Assembly (NCBI GenBank): GCA_032209605.1
Contig: JASFXZ010000007.1
Span: 23,124,264-23,188,263 of the forward strand
Length of the DNA stretch: 64,000 bases
Direction of reading: 5' to 3'
From: Mactromeris polynyma
Taxonomy: Eukaryota > Mollusca > Bivalvia > Venerida > Mactridae
The translations under genes were made by a program, and so were the position numbers. How positions within the stretch are numbered: the stretch's first letter is position 1; each line of letters starts with the position of its first letter. The notes under the pieces were generated by a model that did not search any database, was not told where the DNA came from, and was given only the letters and a program-made list of their open reading frames with translations. Shown piece after piece: positions 47,510 to 61,532 of the stretch.

Positions 47510-49177
47510 AGGGGTGAAAGCGAAACTAGTCTAAGTGCATTTCAGTAAATTGTTCAGGAGAGGGAAAACACTGTTTTATTTTGTTTTGACACAATTGGTT
47601 ATGTTGATTTATTGGTTGTATAATCAAATGTACTCATGTTTTACATTCAATGTTGAATATTTTGATAAAACGCAGAAAAAAAGATTTTATGTGGGAAAAT
47701 GCACTTCGACCGTTTTCGCGCTCAATATTTGACCAAAATTGTAATATTTGTTGACTGCGAAAAAAGTCCAAGTGACAAAATTGTTTTAAAAATTACAGAA
47801 TATTGATAAGCTTGCACCACAATTTAGTTTCTTCTTTATTGTATAATTAAAGTTAAGTGATTTAAATACAAAATCTTAAAATTATATTCACTTAGTCTGT
47901 TTTCGCACTTAATGAACGGCGAAGAGTAGAGTAGAAATTTTAATGAGAAATATTTTGCTACAATCACTCACACTTCATTCTTTATCAAACTGTATTTCGT
48001 TCCATTAAGTCGAATGTTTTTTATTTAGCAAAAGCACTCCGTGGAGAGATCAATTTCCGTGTGTCTATGATTAGTTGCAGTGCCGAGAACACAGCATTGA
48101 CGAGTAGAAACAATAGAATCAGGCCTGATTATTTTCTATTCTTTTATTCCTTACGTGACATATAAACGCTGATCGTGTTGACTGCAAATGTTAAGGTTAA
48201 CGTACACACTTTAAACAAGGGACAAACAGAAGGCTGTAACTTGCTCAAGATAGCCTTTTATTACATTTGCATACATGGTACTTTATTAAAAGTGACACAA
48301 TATACCGGACCAAGTTTTCGCATTCAAGAATAAGACTTATGTGCAATGTAATTATTTAACGGATCTACACGACTTTTAAATGCAAACCTTTTTACAAAGA
48401 GCAGTGATGTACATACTCGTATATGATAAGAGCTCAAACATTTCTTGAAAGTTTCTGTTGTTTATTTCTTGTCTTAAGCTGAAAGTTAATCTTTGAAGAG
48501 CAGCGATATTTTGTCCGTCCGTCCACCTGACTGTCCATGAAATGTTTCAAACTATCCTTTCCGTAACATGTTGAAACAGTTTAAATATCGGAATGGCTAA
48601 TTGGATTTTTATCTGTCATTTCAATCGATATATGTTATCTAACAAAGTGAATGCTATTAAAATATTATGTTTTATATGTATATTTAATCACAAGTGTATG
48701 ATGTTCAAAGGTTTTTCAAACATAAATTTTACAATAACTTGAACATTTCGAATGTCGAGATAAGGAGAAGTGACGTGGCATGACGTGGTACCAGGGTTTT
48801 TTTCTGAAGTTATCGTGATATACTGCCGCATACCTTAGCAACAATCTGCATTTACATGAGTAACAACTTGACAGCCAAACAAATCATACTTTGTTGTGGT
48901 AATATGGCTTGTATAATATGCACTTTTATATTTAATTATTTAATTATTCAGCAAGGTGGAAATATGAACCTTAAAATTTTAAATAATAAATCTAGAGTCT
49001 GAATATGTTTAGTCACTTTGAATCGAGTAACCGAGGGGATATAAAACATTTCCATCATAAACACTTAGTGTCTGGTTCAAGTTTCATTCGTATCGCAGTT
49101 TAAGTAAATAAAATATTTAACACTATTGTATTGCTAGACTATAATTATCTCTGCTTTCTTGTTGAATATTCCCCGTA
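47510..49177. other. spacer between the two 240-bp direct repeats, nothing recognised
   Basis: AT-rich sequence of about 1.7 kb without coding capacity. Confidence 0.4.
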
Positions 49178-49418
49178 TTTGTTGACTTGCAGTTGCAAGA
49201 CATTTTCATGAAAAGACTTCTCTGTTCAATTAAAATTGACGCGACATATTTCTGAACCGAACGAAACCAATTTTAGACATACAAAGTACAGGCTATAACA
49301 CAGAAATTCAGATATACAAATGTACTTTTACACACACATTCTGACTAATCGGATTTATCTGATACATCGTTTTGAAATAAACATAAGATGTCATTAAGTG
49401 TCATTGTGCTTGCATATG
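49178..49418. repeat. dispersed or duplicated segment, copy B (240 bp)
   Basis: Direct repeat of 47269-47508 at roughly 88-90 percent identity by eye. Confidence 0.9.
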
Positions 49419-49419
49419 T

Positions 49420-50704
49420 AAGAAAGAATTGTTAACATACGTACTGTAAGCCTTGTATCAAACGTATTGTGCCCTAAGATAATTATGAGGTATGGTGCAC
49501 CCTCACATCAGGTTTTAACTAATAGTGGAGTTTAACTCTACTTTTCACCAATACGATGTTTGTTTGCGTTGTATTGCAGTACATAGATGAGTGAAGCACC
49601 TATCTTATGCTATAATAAATGTTTCAGGACTTTACAAAAGACAGAACAAAATTACTATGCTTCATATATTTTTAAGCTTGTTTGTAATACTACAAAATGA
49701 TATTGCGTAGATGAATAAATATATGAAAACACAGTAGACACTGGCAACATACCGACTGTCTTAAAAGGTCTGTTTTATAGTGTATTGTGCATACCAAATA
49801 AAACTTCATAAATAAACAAAGTATACACATTTGAAGTAACATTTTTCAGGTGTTACTAACATCAAAAAAGCCAAGCCTCGTTCATTCGAATAATATATGG
49901 TATCGAAGAGCCAATTTCAATTCGACGTGCTTAAGAAACGTGTTGAAACTTTGACAGGTTATTATAGACAGTGTTTGATAGTTCAATTCATATTACAGCT
50001 TACTGCAATCAAACCTCAACCCGAAAACGTATCCTGTCGCTTGTTAGAACCTATATAAGTAGTACTGACGGGTCATCACTTTTGACCAGTATATGTTGGT
50101 TGATAGGTCAGTTGAATCGGTTTTTACTGTTTTTGTAAGCTTAAAACTTTTATTCGAATGTCAGATAGCGCTGCCAAGTTGCCTTAGTTTTCCTCCATAA
50201 GCAACTTTCACACGTGATATAATTGAGGAAGACAACTAAAATGAACATGTCTATTGATCGACAGAATTGTAGGTGAATCGATTACATAATGCTCAGTGTT
50301 CGTATTTATAACGAAACAAGGCTAGACAACGGTCATATAACGCGGCGATAACACTGACATAAAATATCCAGACAAACAATAATCACATATGATTTAATTG
50401 AATTCATTAAGCTCAGCTCCTGTCCAAATCAATCGAGATACGATGACATCATGTTCCAACTGACTGCACATTGTTTTCAAGGTTCTACAGTTATTGTTTT
50501 CTCTCCGCGGCTACCCATTTGTTGTCTAGCATTGTGCGGCTTTTATCAAGCTTAGCACATCAATATCAGCACACGGTGAAATACTGATGTTTACATGGAA
50601 GGTAAATGTCCATACCGTATTCCCTGAAAATGTGGAAATTTTGATAATTAGTACTGATTGTACTGGTTGATAGGAAATGCAGAATGAATAATCACAACAT
50701 TGCA
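49420..50704. other. intergenic sequence, nothing recognised
   Basis: AT-rich; no gene or repeat supported. Confidence 0.4.
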
Positions 50705-50808
50705 CAGTAAAACATCACTAATAAGACCACCCTTGGGACGCTTGGAAATTGGTCTTAATATTGAGATGGTCTTAATATTGAGGTTGTCTTTAAGTGAGGT
50801 TTTAATGT
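50705..50808. mobile_element. MITE copy related to 22589-22760
   Basis: Starts CAGTAAAACATCACTAAT and ends AAGTGAGGTTTTAATG, with internal TAAGACCACC and GGTCTTAATATTGAG motifs. Shorter and more diverged than the 22.6-kb copy. Confidence 0.7.
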
Positions 50809-51245
50809 AGTTTATAGGAGATGCCAATTTGAAATCCGGTAATTTGAGTTGTTATGACTCATTTGATGATATTTATCCTATTTATCGAATATTTTAATGC
50901 AAACGTTTATATATTTATAGGACGTTATTCACTTCCAGCTGTCGTTGCGATGAGTAAAACTAACGACTTGATCCTTCTTTGAGATTTTCGAATCTTTTCT
51001 TTGACTGCATAAACGTTTTGGTAAAAACAATATAGCTGTTCATTTATTTTCCAAGACCCCACAATATCGAAATTGTCACATATAGTCTACAGGTAATTCC
51101 TGTTGTCAAATCACGTCAAGAAAATCTAAACAGTTAAGTTTAAGTGGAATTGAAGTCGGATTTGAGATTACCAGAAAACTGTGAAGATCATACAAAATTT
51201 GCGGTTTCAACTCTGATCACTTTTATTCTATATTGTACATAAGAT

Positions 51246-51251
51246 TTTATT
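51246..51251 (-). terminator. polyadenylation signal of the upstream twitchin-like copy
   Basis: AATAAA on the minus strand 82 nt after the stop codon at 51333, within CCAATAAAATC. It supports the exon at 51333-51547 as terminal. Confidence 0.6.
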
Positions 51252-51332
51252 GGAATAAACGATTTAAAAAAATCGCTTATACCGAATATCTTTAAGCGTT
51301 TCATATCCTTAAACTTTCTTTGAAATCTCTAT

Positions 51333-51547
51333 TTAGTTTTTTCCATTGGTGCCGCGTGCCATGTGCTTTGTTAATAATGTTATCTCCTTGGTCACACCAT
51401 TACCTTTATCATTGTTTACTTCCACGTAATATGTGCCTGTATCTGTGGCCAGGGCTGCAGGAATCGTAAACGTACTTGATGTGTCCGTGGTTGTGATTTT
51501 AAACCGCCCACTATCATCAAGTATACGCGTGTCCTTCATCCATGTTA
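51333..51547 (-). CDS. twitchin-like terminal exon: C-terminal half of the last Ig domain
   Basis: Acceptor TTCTGCAG, phase 1. Reads VTWMKDTRILDDSGRF, TFTIPAALATDTGTYYVEV and GNGVTKEITLL, then a short basic tail (HMARGTNGKN) and TAA. The core Trp is present; the usual Cys of the Tyr-x-Cys motif is Val (YYVEV). No donor follows and AATAAA lies downstream, so this is the last exon. The first half of the domain is the exon at 57571-57681, with a 22-bp minisatellite of about 5.5 kb between them. Confidence 0.85.
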
Positions 51548-51559
51548 CTGCAGAAGTGA

Positions 51560-52070
51560 TGTAATTAATTACAGAAACATGCCAACATTCAGAACGCTAA
51601 ATATTCCATTACAATCAACACGTATTTTCTTATGAGAAAATTGATGTAAAATGCAAGAAATCGACCACTAACAACACTACTAAGTGTGTACTGGGCACTG
51701 GGTATACGTGACCATTTTTGTAATGGGGATAGACATAAACAACGAGAATATGCAATTACTTTTCCAGCTAGTAGGATGAAGGTATACCCAGGTGGTCCTT
51801 CTGGAATTGTTTTGAGCATATGCAAAAACCTGTTCGGGGTCCGTTCCGATATGTCGGTTGGTAAGGCGTTTGCTGGTTAAAATAATGGTAATCGTTAAAA
51901 GGAAGGAATAGGAAAGTAAATATGCTCCGAAAGCTGTTTCATTAATAAAAAATAACTGGACCTTCAGTAGGGGTGACGCTGAAGAAATAAAAATAAATAC
52001 ATAACAGGCACCCTTCGAATAAATGATGTAATCACTCCAACACAACTAACTATTCAAATTGCTTTATAAT
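51560..52070. other. intron before the 22-bp minisatellite, nothing recognised
   Basis: AT-rich; overlapping short frames on both strands look spurious. Confidence 0.4.
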
Positions 52071-52071
52071 G

Positions 52072-55000
52072 AAACATTATATAATCAGATATTATAGCTT
52101 ATATGATCAACTATTATATGTTATATGATCCGGATTATAGGATATATGGTCAGACATTATAGGGTATGTGATCGCACATTATAGGGTATTTGATCGCTCA
52201 TTATAGGATATATGGTCAGACATTATAGGGTATGTGATCGCACATTATAGGGTATTTGATCGCTCATTATAGGATATATGGTCAGACATTATAGGGTATG
52301 TGATCGCACATTATAGGGTATTTGATCGCTCATCATAGGATATATGGTCAGATATTATAGGGTATGTGATCGCTCATTATAGGTTATATGATCACACATT
52401 ATAGGTTATATGATCAGACATTATAGGTTATATGATTGGACATTATAGGGTATATGATCGGACATTATAGGTTATATGATCGGACATTATAGGTTATATG
52501 ATCAGACATTATAGGTTATATGATCAGACATTATAGGTTATATGATCAGACATTATAGGTTATATGATCAGACATTATAGGGTATATGGTCAGACATTAT
52601 AGGGTATATGATCAGACATTATAGGGTATATGATCAGACATCATAGGTTATATGATCAGACATTATAGGTTATATGATCTGACATAATAGGGTATATGAT
52701 CAGACATTATAGGTTATATGATCAGACATTATAGGATATATGATCAGACATTAAAGGGTATATGATCAGACATTATAGGGTATATGATCGCACATTATAG
52801 GGAATATGATCGCACATTAAAGGGTATATGGTCAGACATTATAGGGTATATGATCGCACATTAAAGGGTATATGGTCAGACATTATAGGGTATATGATCG
52901 CACATTAAAGGGTATATGATCAGACATTATAGGGTATATGATCGCACATTAAAGGGTATACGATCAGACATTATAGGTTATATGAACGGACATCATAGGG
53001 TATATGGTCAGACATTATAGGGTATATGATCAGACATTAAAGGGTATATGATCAGACATTAAAGGGTATAGGATCGGACATTAAAGGGTATATGATCAGA
53101 CATTATAGGGTATATGATAGCACATTATAGGGTATATGATCAGACATTATAGGGTATATGATAGCACATTATAGGGTATATGATCAAACATTATAGGTTA
53201 TATGATCAGACATTATAGGGTATATGATCAGACATTATAGGGTATATGATCAGACACTTCAGGGTATATGATCAGATATTATAGGGTATAGGATCGGACA
53301 TTATAGGTTATATGATCAGACATTATAGGGTATATGATAGCACATTATAGGGTATATGATCAGACATTATAGGGTATATGATCAGACATTATAGGGTATA
53401 TGATCGCACATTATAGTATATATGGTCAGACATTATAGGGTATATGGTCGGACATTATAGGGTATATGATCAGACATTATAGGTTATATGATCAGACATT
53501 ATAGGTTATATGATCAGACATTAAAGGGTATATGATCAGAAATTAAAAGTTATATGAACGGACATCATATGGTATATGATCGCACAGTATAGGGTATATG
53601 ATCTGACATTATAGGGTATATGATCAGACATTATAGGGTATATGATCGAACATTATAGGGCATATGATCACACATTATAGGGTATATGATCAGACATTAT
53701 AGGGTATATGATCAGACATTATAGGGTATAGGATCGGACATTATAGGTTATCTGATCAGACATTATAGGGTATATGATAGCACATTATAGGGTATATGAT
53801 CGGATATTATAGGGTATATGATAGCACATTATAGGGTATATGATCAAACATTATAGGTTATATGATCAGACATTATAGGGTATATGATCAGACATTATAG
53901 GGTATATGATCATACATTATAGGGTATATGATCAGATATTATAGGGTATATGATCAGACATTATAGGTTATATGATCAGACATTATAGGGTATATGATCA
54001 GACATTATAGGGTATATGATCAGACATTATAGGGTATAGGATCAGACATTATAGGGTATATGATCGGACATTATAGGTTATATGATCAGACATTATAGGT
54101 TATATGATCAGACATTATAGGGTATATGATCAGACATTATAGGGTATATGATCAGACATTATAGGTTATATGATCAGACATTATAGGGTATATGATCAGA
54201 CATTATAGGGTATATGATAGCACATTATAGGGTATATGATCAGACATTATAGGGTATATGATAGCACATTATAGGGTATATGATCAAACATTATAGGTTA
54301 TCTGATCAGACATTATAGGGTATATGATAGCACATTATAGGGTATTTGATCGGATATTATAGGGTATATGATAGCACATTATAGGGTATATGATCAAACA
54401 TTATAGGTTATATGATCAGACATTATAGGGTATATGATCAGACATTATAGGGTATATGATCATACATTATAGGGTATATGATCAGATATTATAGGGTATA
54501 TGATCAGACATTATAGGTTATATGATCAGACATTATAGGGTATATGATCAGACATTATAGGGTATATGATCAGACATTATAGGGTATAGGATCAGACATT
54601 ATAGGGTATATGATCGGACATTATAGGTTATATGATCAGACATTATAGGTTATATGATCAGACATTATAGGGTATATGATCAGACATTATAGGGTATATG
54701 ATCAGACATTATAGGTTATATGATCAGACATTATAGGGTATATGATCAGACATTATAGGGTATATGATAGCACATTATAGGGTATATGATCAGACATTAT
54801 AGGGTATATGATAGCACATTATAGGGTATATGATCAAACATTATAGGTTATATGATCAGACATTATAGGGTATATGATCAGACATTATAGGGTATATGAT
54901 CAGACATTATAGGGTATATGATCAGACATTATAGGGTATATGATCGGACATAATAGGTTATATGATCAGACATTATAGGTTATATGATCAGACATTATAG

Positions 55001-57545
55001 GGTATAGTGATCAGACATTATAGGGTATATGATCAGACATTATAGGTTATATGATCAGACATTATAGGTTATATGATCAGACATTAAAGGTATATGATGA
55101 GAAATAAAAAGTTATATGAACGGACATCATAGGGTATATGATCGCACAGTATAGGGTATATGATCAGACATTATAGGGTATATGATCAGACATTATAGGG
55201 TATATGATAGCACATTATAGGATATATGATCAGACATTATAGGGTATATGATCAGACATTATAGGGTATATGATCGGAAATTATAGGGTATATGATCAGA
55301 CAATATAGGGTATATGATCGCACATTATAGGGTATATGATCGCACATTATGGGGCATATGATGGTACATTATAGGGTTTATGATTGCACAGTATAGGGTA
55401 TATGATCGGACATTGTAGAGTATATGATCGCACATTATAGTGCATATGATCGGATATTACAGGACATATGATCGGATATTACAGGAAATATGATCGCACA
55501 TTATAGGGTATATGATCGCAAATTATAGGTCATATGATAAGACATTATAGGGTATATGATCGCACATTATAGGATATATGATCGCACATTATAGGACATA
55601 TGATGGTACATTATAGGGTTTATGACTGCACAGTAAAGGGTATATGATCGCACATTGTAGAGTATATGATCGCATATTATAGTGCATATGATCGGATATT
55701 ACAGGACATATGATGGGACAATATAGGGCATATAATCGCAAATAATAGGGTATATGGTCAGACATTATAGGGTATATGGTCAGACATTATTGGTTAGATG
55801 ATCGCACATTATAGGGCATATGCTCGCACATTATAGGGAATATGATTGCACGTTATAGGGCATATGATCGGACATTATAGGGCATATGATCGCACATTAT
55901 AGGGTATATGATCGCACATAAAAGGGTTTATGATCGCACATTATAGGGTATATGATCGGACATTATAGGGCATATGACCGCACATTATAAGTTATATGAT
56001 CAGACGTTATAGGTTATATGATCAGACATTATTGGTTATATGATCAGACATTATAGGTTATATGATCAGACAGTATAGGTTACATGATTAAATATTATAG
56101 GTTATATGATCAGACATTAAAGTGTATATTCTCATACTTGATAGGTCATATGATCAAAGGTTATATGATCAGACATTTAAGGGTATATAATCGGACATTA
56201 TAGGTCATATGATCATAGGTTATATGATCAGACAATGTAGGGTATATGGTCAGACAGTATAGGTTATATGTTCAGACATTATAAGTTATATGACCGGACA
56301 TTATAGGGTATATGGTCAGACATTCTAGGTTATATGATCAGACATTAGAGGTTATGTGGTCAGACATTAAAGGTTATATGGTTAGACATTAAAGGTTATA
56401 TGGTCAGACATTATGGGTTATATGATCAGACATTAAAGGTTATATGGTTAAACATTATAGGTTATATGGTCAGACATTAAAGGGTATGTGATCAGACATT
56501 ATGGGTTATATACTTACACTTTATTTCGATTATACGATCAGACATTATAGGGTATATGATCAGACATTATAGGTTATATGATAAGATATTAAAGGGTATA
56601 TGGTCAGACAGTATAGTTTATATGATCAAACATTATAGGTTATAATAATTATGATCAGATATTTCAAGGTATATGGTCAGACATTGAAGGGTATATGATC
56701 AGACATTATAGGTTATATATTCAGGCATTATAGAGTCTATGGTCAATCATTATAGGGTATAACTGCAGGCATTATAGGGGATATGATCGCAAATTATGGG
56801 TTATATGGTCAGACATTATAGGTTAGATGATCGACATTATGGGTTATATACTCATACTTTATTTCGAGTATATTATCAGACTTTATAAGTTATACGATCA
56901 GACATTGAAGGGTATGGGATCAGACATTAAAGGGTATGTTATCAGACTTTATAGGTTATATGGTCAGACATAATAGGTTAGATGATCAGACTTTATAAGT
57001 TATACGATCAGACGTTAAAGGTTATATGATCAGACATTATAAGTTCTACGATCAGACATTAAAGGGTATGTGATCAGACATTATAGGTTATATGGTCAGA
57101 CATTATAGGTTATATGATCAGACATTAAAGGGTATGTGATCAGGCCGTATAGGGCATATGGTCAGACATTATAGGTTATATGGTCAGACATTAAAGGTTA
57201 TATGATCAGACATTAAAGGGTATGTGATCAGACATTAAAGGGTATGTTATCAGACATTAAAAGGTATGTGATCAGACATTATAGGTTATATGGTCAGACA
57301 TTAAAGGGTATATGATCAGACATTATAGGTTATATGATCAGACATAAATGGGTATGTGATCAGGCAGTAAAGGGTATATGGTCCAACATTATATGATATA
57401 TGGTCAGACAATATATGTAAAATGATCAGACATTATGGAGTATATGATCAGACATTATAGGGTATATGATCAGACATTATAGGTTATATGATCAGACATT
57501 ATAGGGTATATGATCAGACATTGTATGGCATATGGTCAGACATTA
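52072..57545. repeat. 22-bp minisatellite, about 250 copies
   Basis: The unit contains GGGTATATGATCAGACATTATA, with many variants (GATCG, GATAG, TTAAAG, GGTTAT). Near-identical higher-order blocks occur: a 66-bp (three-unit) pattern around 52140-52360 and a 550-bp (25-unit) duplication at 53751-54850. The ends are more diverged than the centre. The whole array is intronic, splitting one Ig domain, and its upper end stops about 25 bp from the donor of the exon at 57571-57681. Confidence 0.97.
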
Positions 57546-57570
57546 TAAGTTTTATTTTTAACATACTGAC

Positions 57571-57681
57571 CGGAACCTAAATAATCCACTGCACAGCTAA
57601 ACGTGACTGATGTTCCCTCACTAGCATTCTGTGATTTAGGGAATTCACGGAAACTGGGTCCAGATGGTTCTTCTTCGGGAA
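57571..57681 (-). CDS. twitchin-like exon: N-terminal half of the last Ig domain
   Basis: Acceptor ATATCAG, phase 1. Reads PEEEPSGPSFREFPKSQN, SEGTSVTFSCAVDYLGS, donor GTCAGT in phase 1, joining VTWMKD of the terminal exon. Typical I-set A-to-C strands with the B-strand Cys. Undamaged. Confidence 0.85.
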
Positions 57682-58420
57682 CTGATATATAAAACAATAT
57701 TTTAATACAATCATCCAGCAAAATACATTAATATTCTCAACCATATCTTACTTTGACTGTTGCGGATAAATATTTCCAAATATAGTGCGAACTTATATCC
57801 TGATGTTCCTACGACTGTTGCTATTTCATATTAAACATTTATTACGAGCAGTCATACAAATTCACAGACATACATTTGCCAACACCATTCACTGAAAGTT
57901 TAAAAAATCAGCTGTCTGTTCAACCATACCGAGCCAACCCGACTAGCTCAGTCGGTAGAGCACTAGACTGCCAATTACAAGTTACAACCCTAGGTGGGAA
58001 GTATGTTCTATGACAATTTTACTAAAGATAATACATCCGAAGACATTTATCATCCGCTTCTGGTTTTCAGTTAATTTAAACATATTTTATTTCCATACTA
58101 TGAACAACATAATAATGTAACAGTTTACAGCATTTTCATAAAAAAGCGTTTGTTCAAAAGTTAGTGTAAAAAGGATGAAACCGAATGCCAATTACGTATT
58201 TAGGTCTGCTTCTTAACTATATATAGATTTCCACGTGATTGATTTAAGTGTAAAAAATGTTTACAGAATAATAAAAACTCAAAAATATTTAAACACATTG
58301 TAAGTATTGGAAAAGTAAACGTGTTGTTGTTTTTTTAACTAAGAGAAAAGAATTTGGGCTTTCAGTTGCTTGCGGAAGAACAAGTACTGGTTGGTAAACC
58401 AGGATCCCGGGACCAAAGAA
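57682..58420. other. intron between the exon and the splice-donor minisatellite
   Basis: AT-rich; contains the tRNA-like segment listed next and otherwise nothing recognised. Confidence 0.4.
57938..57999 (+). repeat. tRNA-like segment (SINE head, degenerate)
   Basis: The plus strand CCGACTAGCTCAGTCGGTAG matches a tRNA D arm with good A box. The anticodon arm is partly kept and the B box is destroyed. Confidence 0.45.
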
Positions 58421-60960
58421 CTATATATCAACATATACAGTCATACCGTTTACAATACATATCAACATATACAGTCATACCGTTTACAATACATATCAAC
58501 ATATACAGTCATACCGTTTACAATACATATCAACATATACAGTCATACCGTTCACAATACAAATCAACATATACCGTCATACCGTTCACAATACATATCA
58601 ACATATACAGTCATACCGTTCACAATACATATCAACTTAAACAGCCATACCGTTCACCATACATATATATATATACAGCCATACCGTTCACCATGCATAT
58701 CACATATAAAGCCATACCGTTCACCATACATATCAATATATATACAGCCATACCGTTTGTACATATCACATATAGAGCCATACCGTTCACCATACATATC
58801 AATATGTATACAGCCACATCGTTCACCATACATATCACATATATATACAGCCACATCGTTCACCATACATATCAATATGTATACAGCCATACCGTTCACC
58901 ATACATATCACATATATATACAGCCACATCGTTCACCATACATATCAACATATACAGCCATACCGTTCACCATACATATCACATATATATACAGCCATAT
59001 CGTTCACCATATATATCAACATATGTACAGCCATACCGTTCACCATACATATCACATATATATACAGCCATATCGGTCACCATATATATCAACATATATA
59101 CAGCCATATCGGTCACCATATATATCAACATATATACAGCCATACCGTTCACCATACATATCAACATATATATAGACATACCGTTCACCATACATATCAC
59201 ATATATATACAGCCATACCGTTCACCATACATATCACATATATATACAGCCATATCGTTCACCATACATATCACATGTATATACAGCTATACCGTTCACC
59301 ATACATATCACATATATATACAGCCATACCGTTCACCATACATATCACATATATATACAGCCATACCGTTCACCATACATATCACATATATATACAGCCA
59401 TACCGTTCACCATATATATCAACATATATTCAGCCATACCGTTCACCATACATATCAACATATATATAGCCATACCGTTCACCATACATATCAACATATA
59501 CAGCAATACCGTTCACCATACATATCAACATATATACAGCCATACCGTTCACCATACATATCACATATAGAGCCATACCGTTCACCATGCATATCAATAT
59601 ATACATTCATACCGTTCACCATACATATCAATATATAAACAGCCATATCGTTCACCATACATATAGACATTAACAGCCATACCGTTCACCATACATACAG
59701 ACATATATAGCCATATCGTTCATCATACATATCAACATATATACAGCCATACCGTTCACCATACATATCAATATATATACAGCCATCCGTTCACCATACA
59801 TATCAACATATATACAGCCATACCGTTCAACATACATACCAATATATATAGCCATATCGTTCACCATACATATAGACATATACAGCCATACCGTTTACCA
59901 TACATATCAACATATACAGCCATACCGCTCCCCATACATATCAACATATACAGCCATACCGTTCCCCATACATATCAATATATATACAGCCATACCTTCA
60001 CCATACATATCAATATATATACAGCCATACCGTTCCCCATACATATCAACATATACAGCCATACCGTTCCCCATACATATCAATATATATACAGCCAAAC
60101 CTTCACCATACATATCAATATATATACAGCCATACCGTTCACCATACATATCAATATATATACAGCCATATCGTTCATCATACATATCAACATATATACA
60201 GCCATACCGTTCCCCATACATATCAATATATATACAGCCATACCTTCGCCATACATATCAATATATATACAGCCATACCTTCACTATACATATCAATATA
60301 TATACAGCCATACCGTTCACCATATATATCAACTTATACAGCCATATCGTTCACCATAAATATGAACATATACAGCCATATCGTTCACCATACATATCAA
60401 CTTATACAGCCATATCATTCACCATAAATATGAACATATACAGCCATACCGTTCACCATACATATCAACTTATACAGCCATACCATTCACCATAAATATG
60501 AACATATACAGCCATATCGTTCACCATACATATCAACTTATACAGCCATACCATTCACCATAAATATGAACATATACAGCCATACCATTCACCATACATA
60601 TCAACATGTACAGCCATACCATTCACCATAAATATGAACATATACAGCCATATCGTTCACCATACATATCAACTTATACAGCCATACCATTCACCATAAA
60701 TATGAACATATACAGCCATACCGTTCACCATACATATCAACTTATACAGCCATACCATTCACCATAAATATGAACATATACAGCCATATCGTTCACCATA
60801 CATATCAACTTATACAGCCATACCATTCACCATAAATATGAACATATACAGCCATATCGTTCACCATACATATCAACTTATACAGCCATACCATTCACCA
60901 TAAATATGAACATATACAGCCATACCATTCACCATACATATCAACATGTACATCCATACC
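58421..60960 (-). repeat. 34-36 bp minisatellite carrying serial copies of a 5' splice site
   Basis: About 70 tandem units. On the minus strand each has TGGTGAACG followed by GTATGGCTGTATAT and GTTGATATGTA, with variants ending in GAATG and variants where GT is AT (CGATATGG). The first unit overlaps the end of the exon at 60960-61151, whose last bases and donor read GTGAACG|GTATGG. The array thus repeats the exon-intron junction itself. Long frames on both strands in the array follow from its periodicity. Confidence 0.95.
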
Positions 60961-61151
60961 GTTCACAAATAATGTAAAATGACTTGATGCTGTTCCAGTG
61001 ACGTTGCAAGCTTCAGCATGGTATGTTCCACTGTCCTCCGGAAACACTTCTGTGATCAGCAGACGATAGATGTCACCACTTGTTTCATACTTAAAATCCT
61101 CATTTTCCATGATCACTTCATTGCCCTTGTACCAAACAATCTCCGTAGCGC
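60960..61151 (-). CDS. twitchin-like exon: C-terminal half of an Ig domain
   Basis: Acceptor CCTTCAG, phase 1. Reads ATEIVWYKGNEVIMENE, YRLLITEVFPEDSGTYH, AEACNVTGTASSHF and LFVN, donor G|GTATGG in phase 1. The core Trp and the EDSGTY motif are intact; the Cys falls two residues later than usual (AEACN). Its first half is not in the adjacent sequence, which leads to the 32-bp minisatellite; the exon at 1405-1557 fits it exactly. Confidence 0.88.
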
Positions 61152-61532
61152 CTGAAGGTTAAAGGGATACATTAGGGACCACGATATTTAACATCATTTT
61201 ACTGTTTCGAGCGTCAATCGACCTGTTTTCTCTTCTCTGACGGCTACTTCAAATCAACCATCCAAATTGCGTTGTATTCTCAAAATGACTATCATTTAGT
61301 TTTTGTTTTATCATATTTTATTATATTTATACATATAATTACCATTTTCACGAACATACAAATAATAACTTATACATACATACAAAAGCCTTTGTCCAAA
61401 CGTTTTAACAACATTATCTAGGGCCCTTCCCTACATATGGCGGATTATAACTAGTTTAAAAGTAACAATTGATTTGTGTGTAAGAAATTTTAGATTTATG
61501 AAATTAACTACATGAAAAGTAGCTGTACCATG
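61152..61532. other. intron, nothing recognised
   Basis: AT-rich sequence between the Ig exon and the foldback element. Confidence 0.4.

Noticed and set aside
58370..59638. Open frame of 422 codons rich in Tyr, Ser and His
   Set aside because: Antisense periodic frame of the 34-36 bp minisatellite; no start context or conserved domain.
52072..60960. CRISPR-like array
   Set aside because: Units are contiguous tandem repeats without unique spacers, in an intron-rich animal gene.
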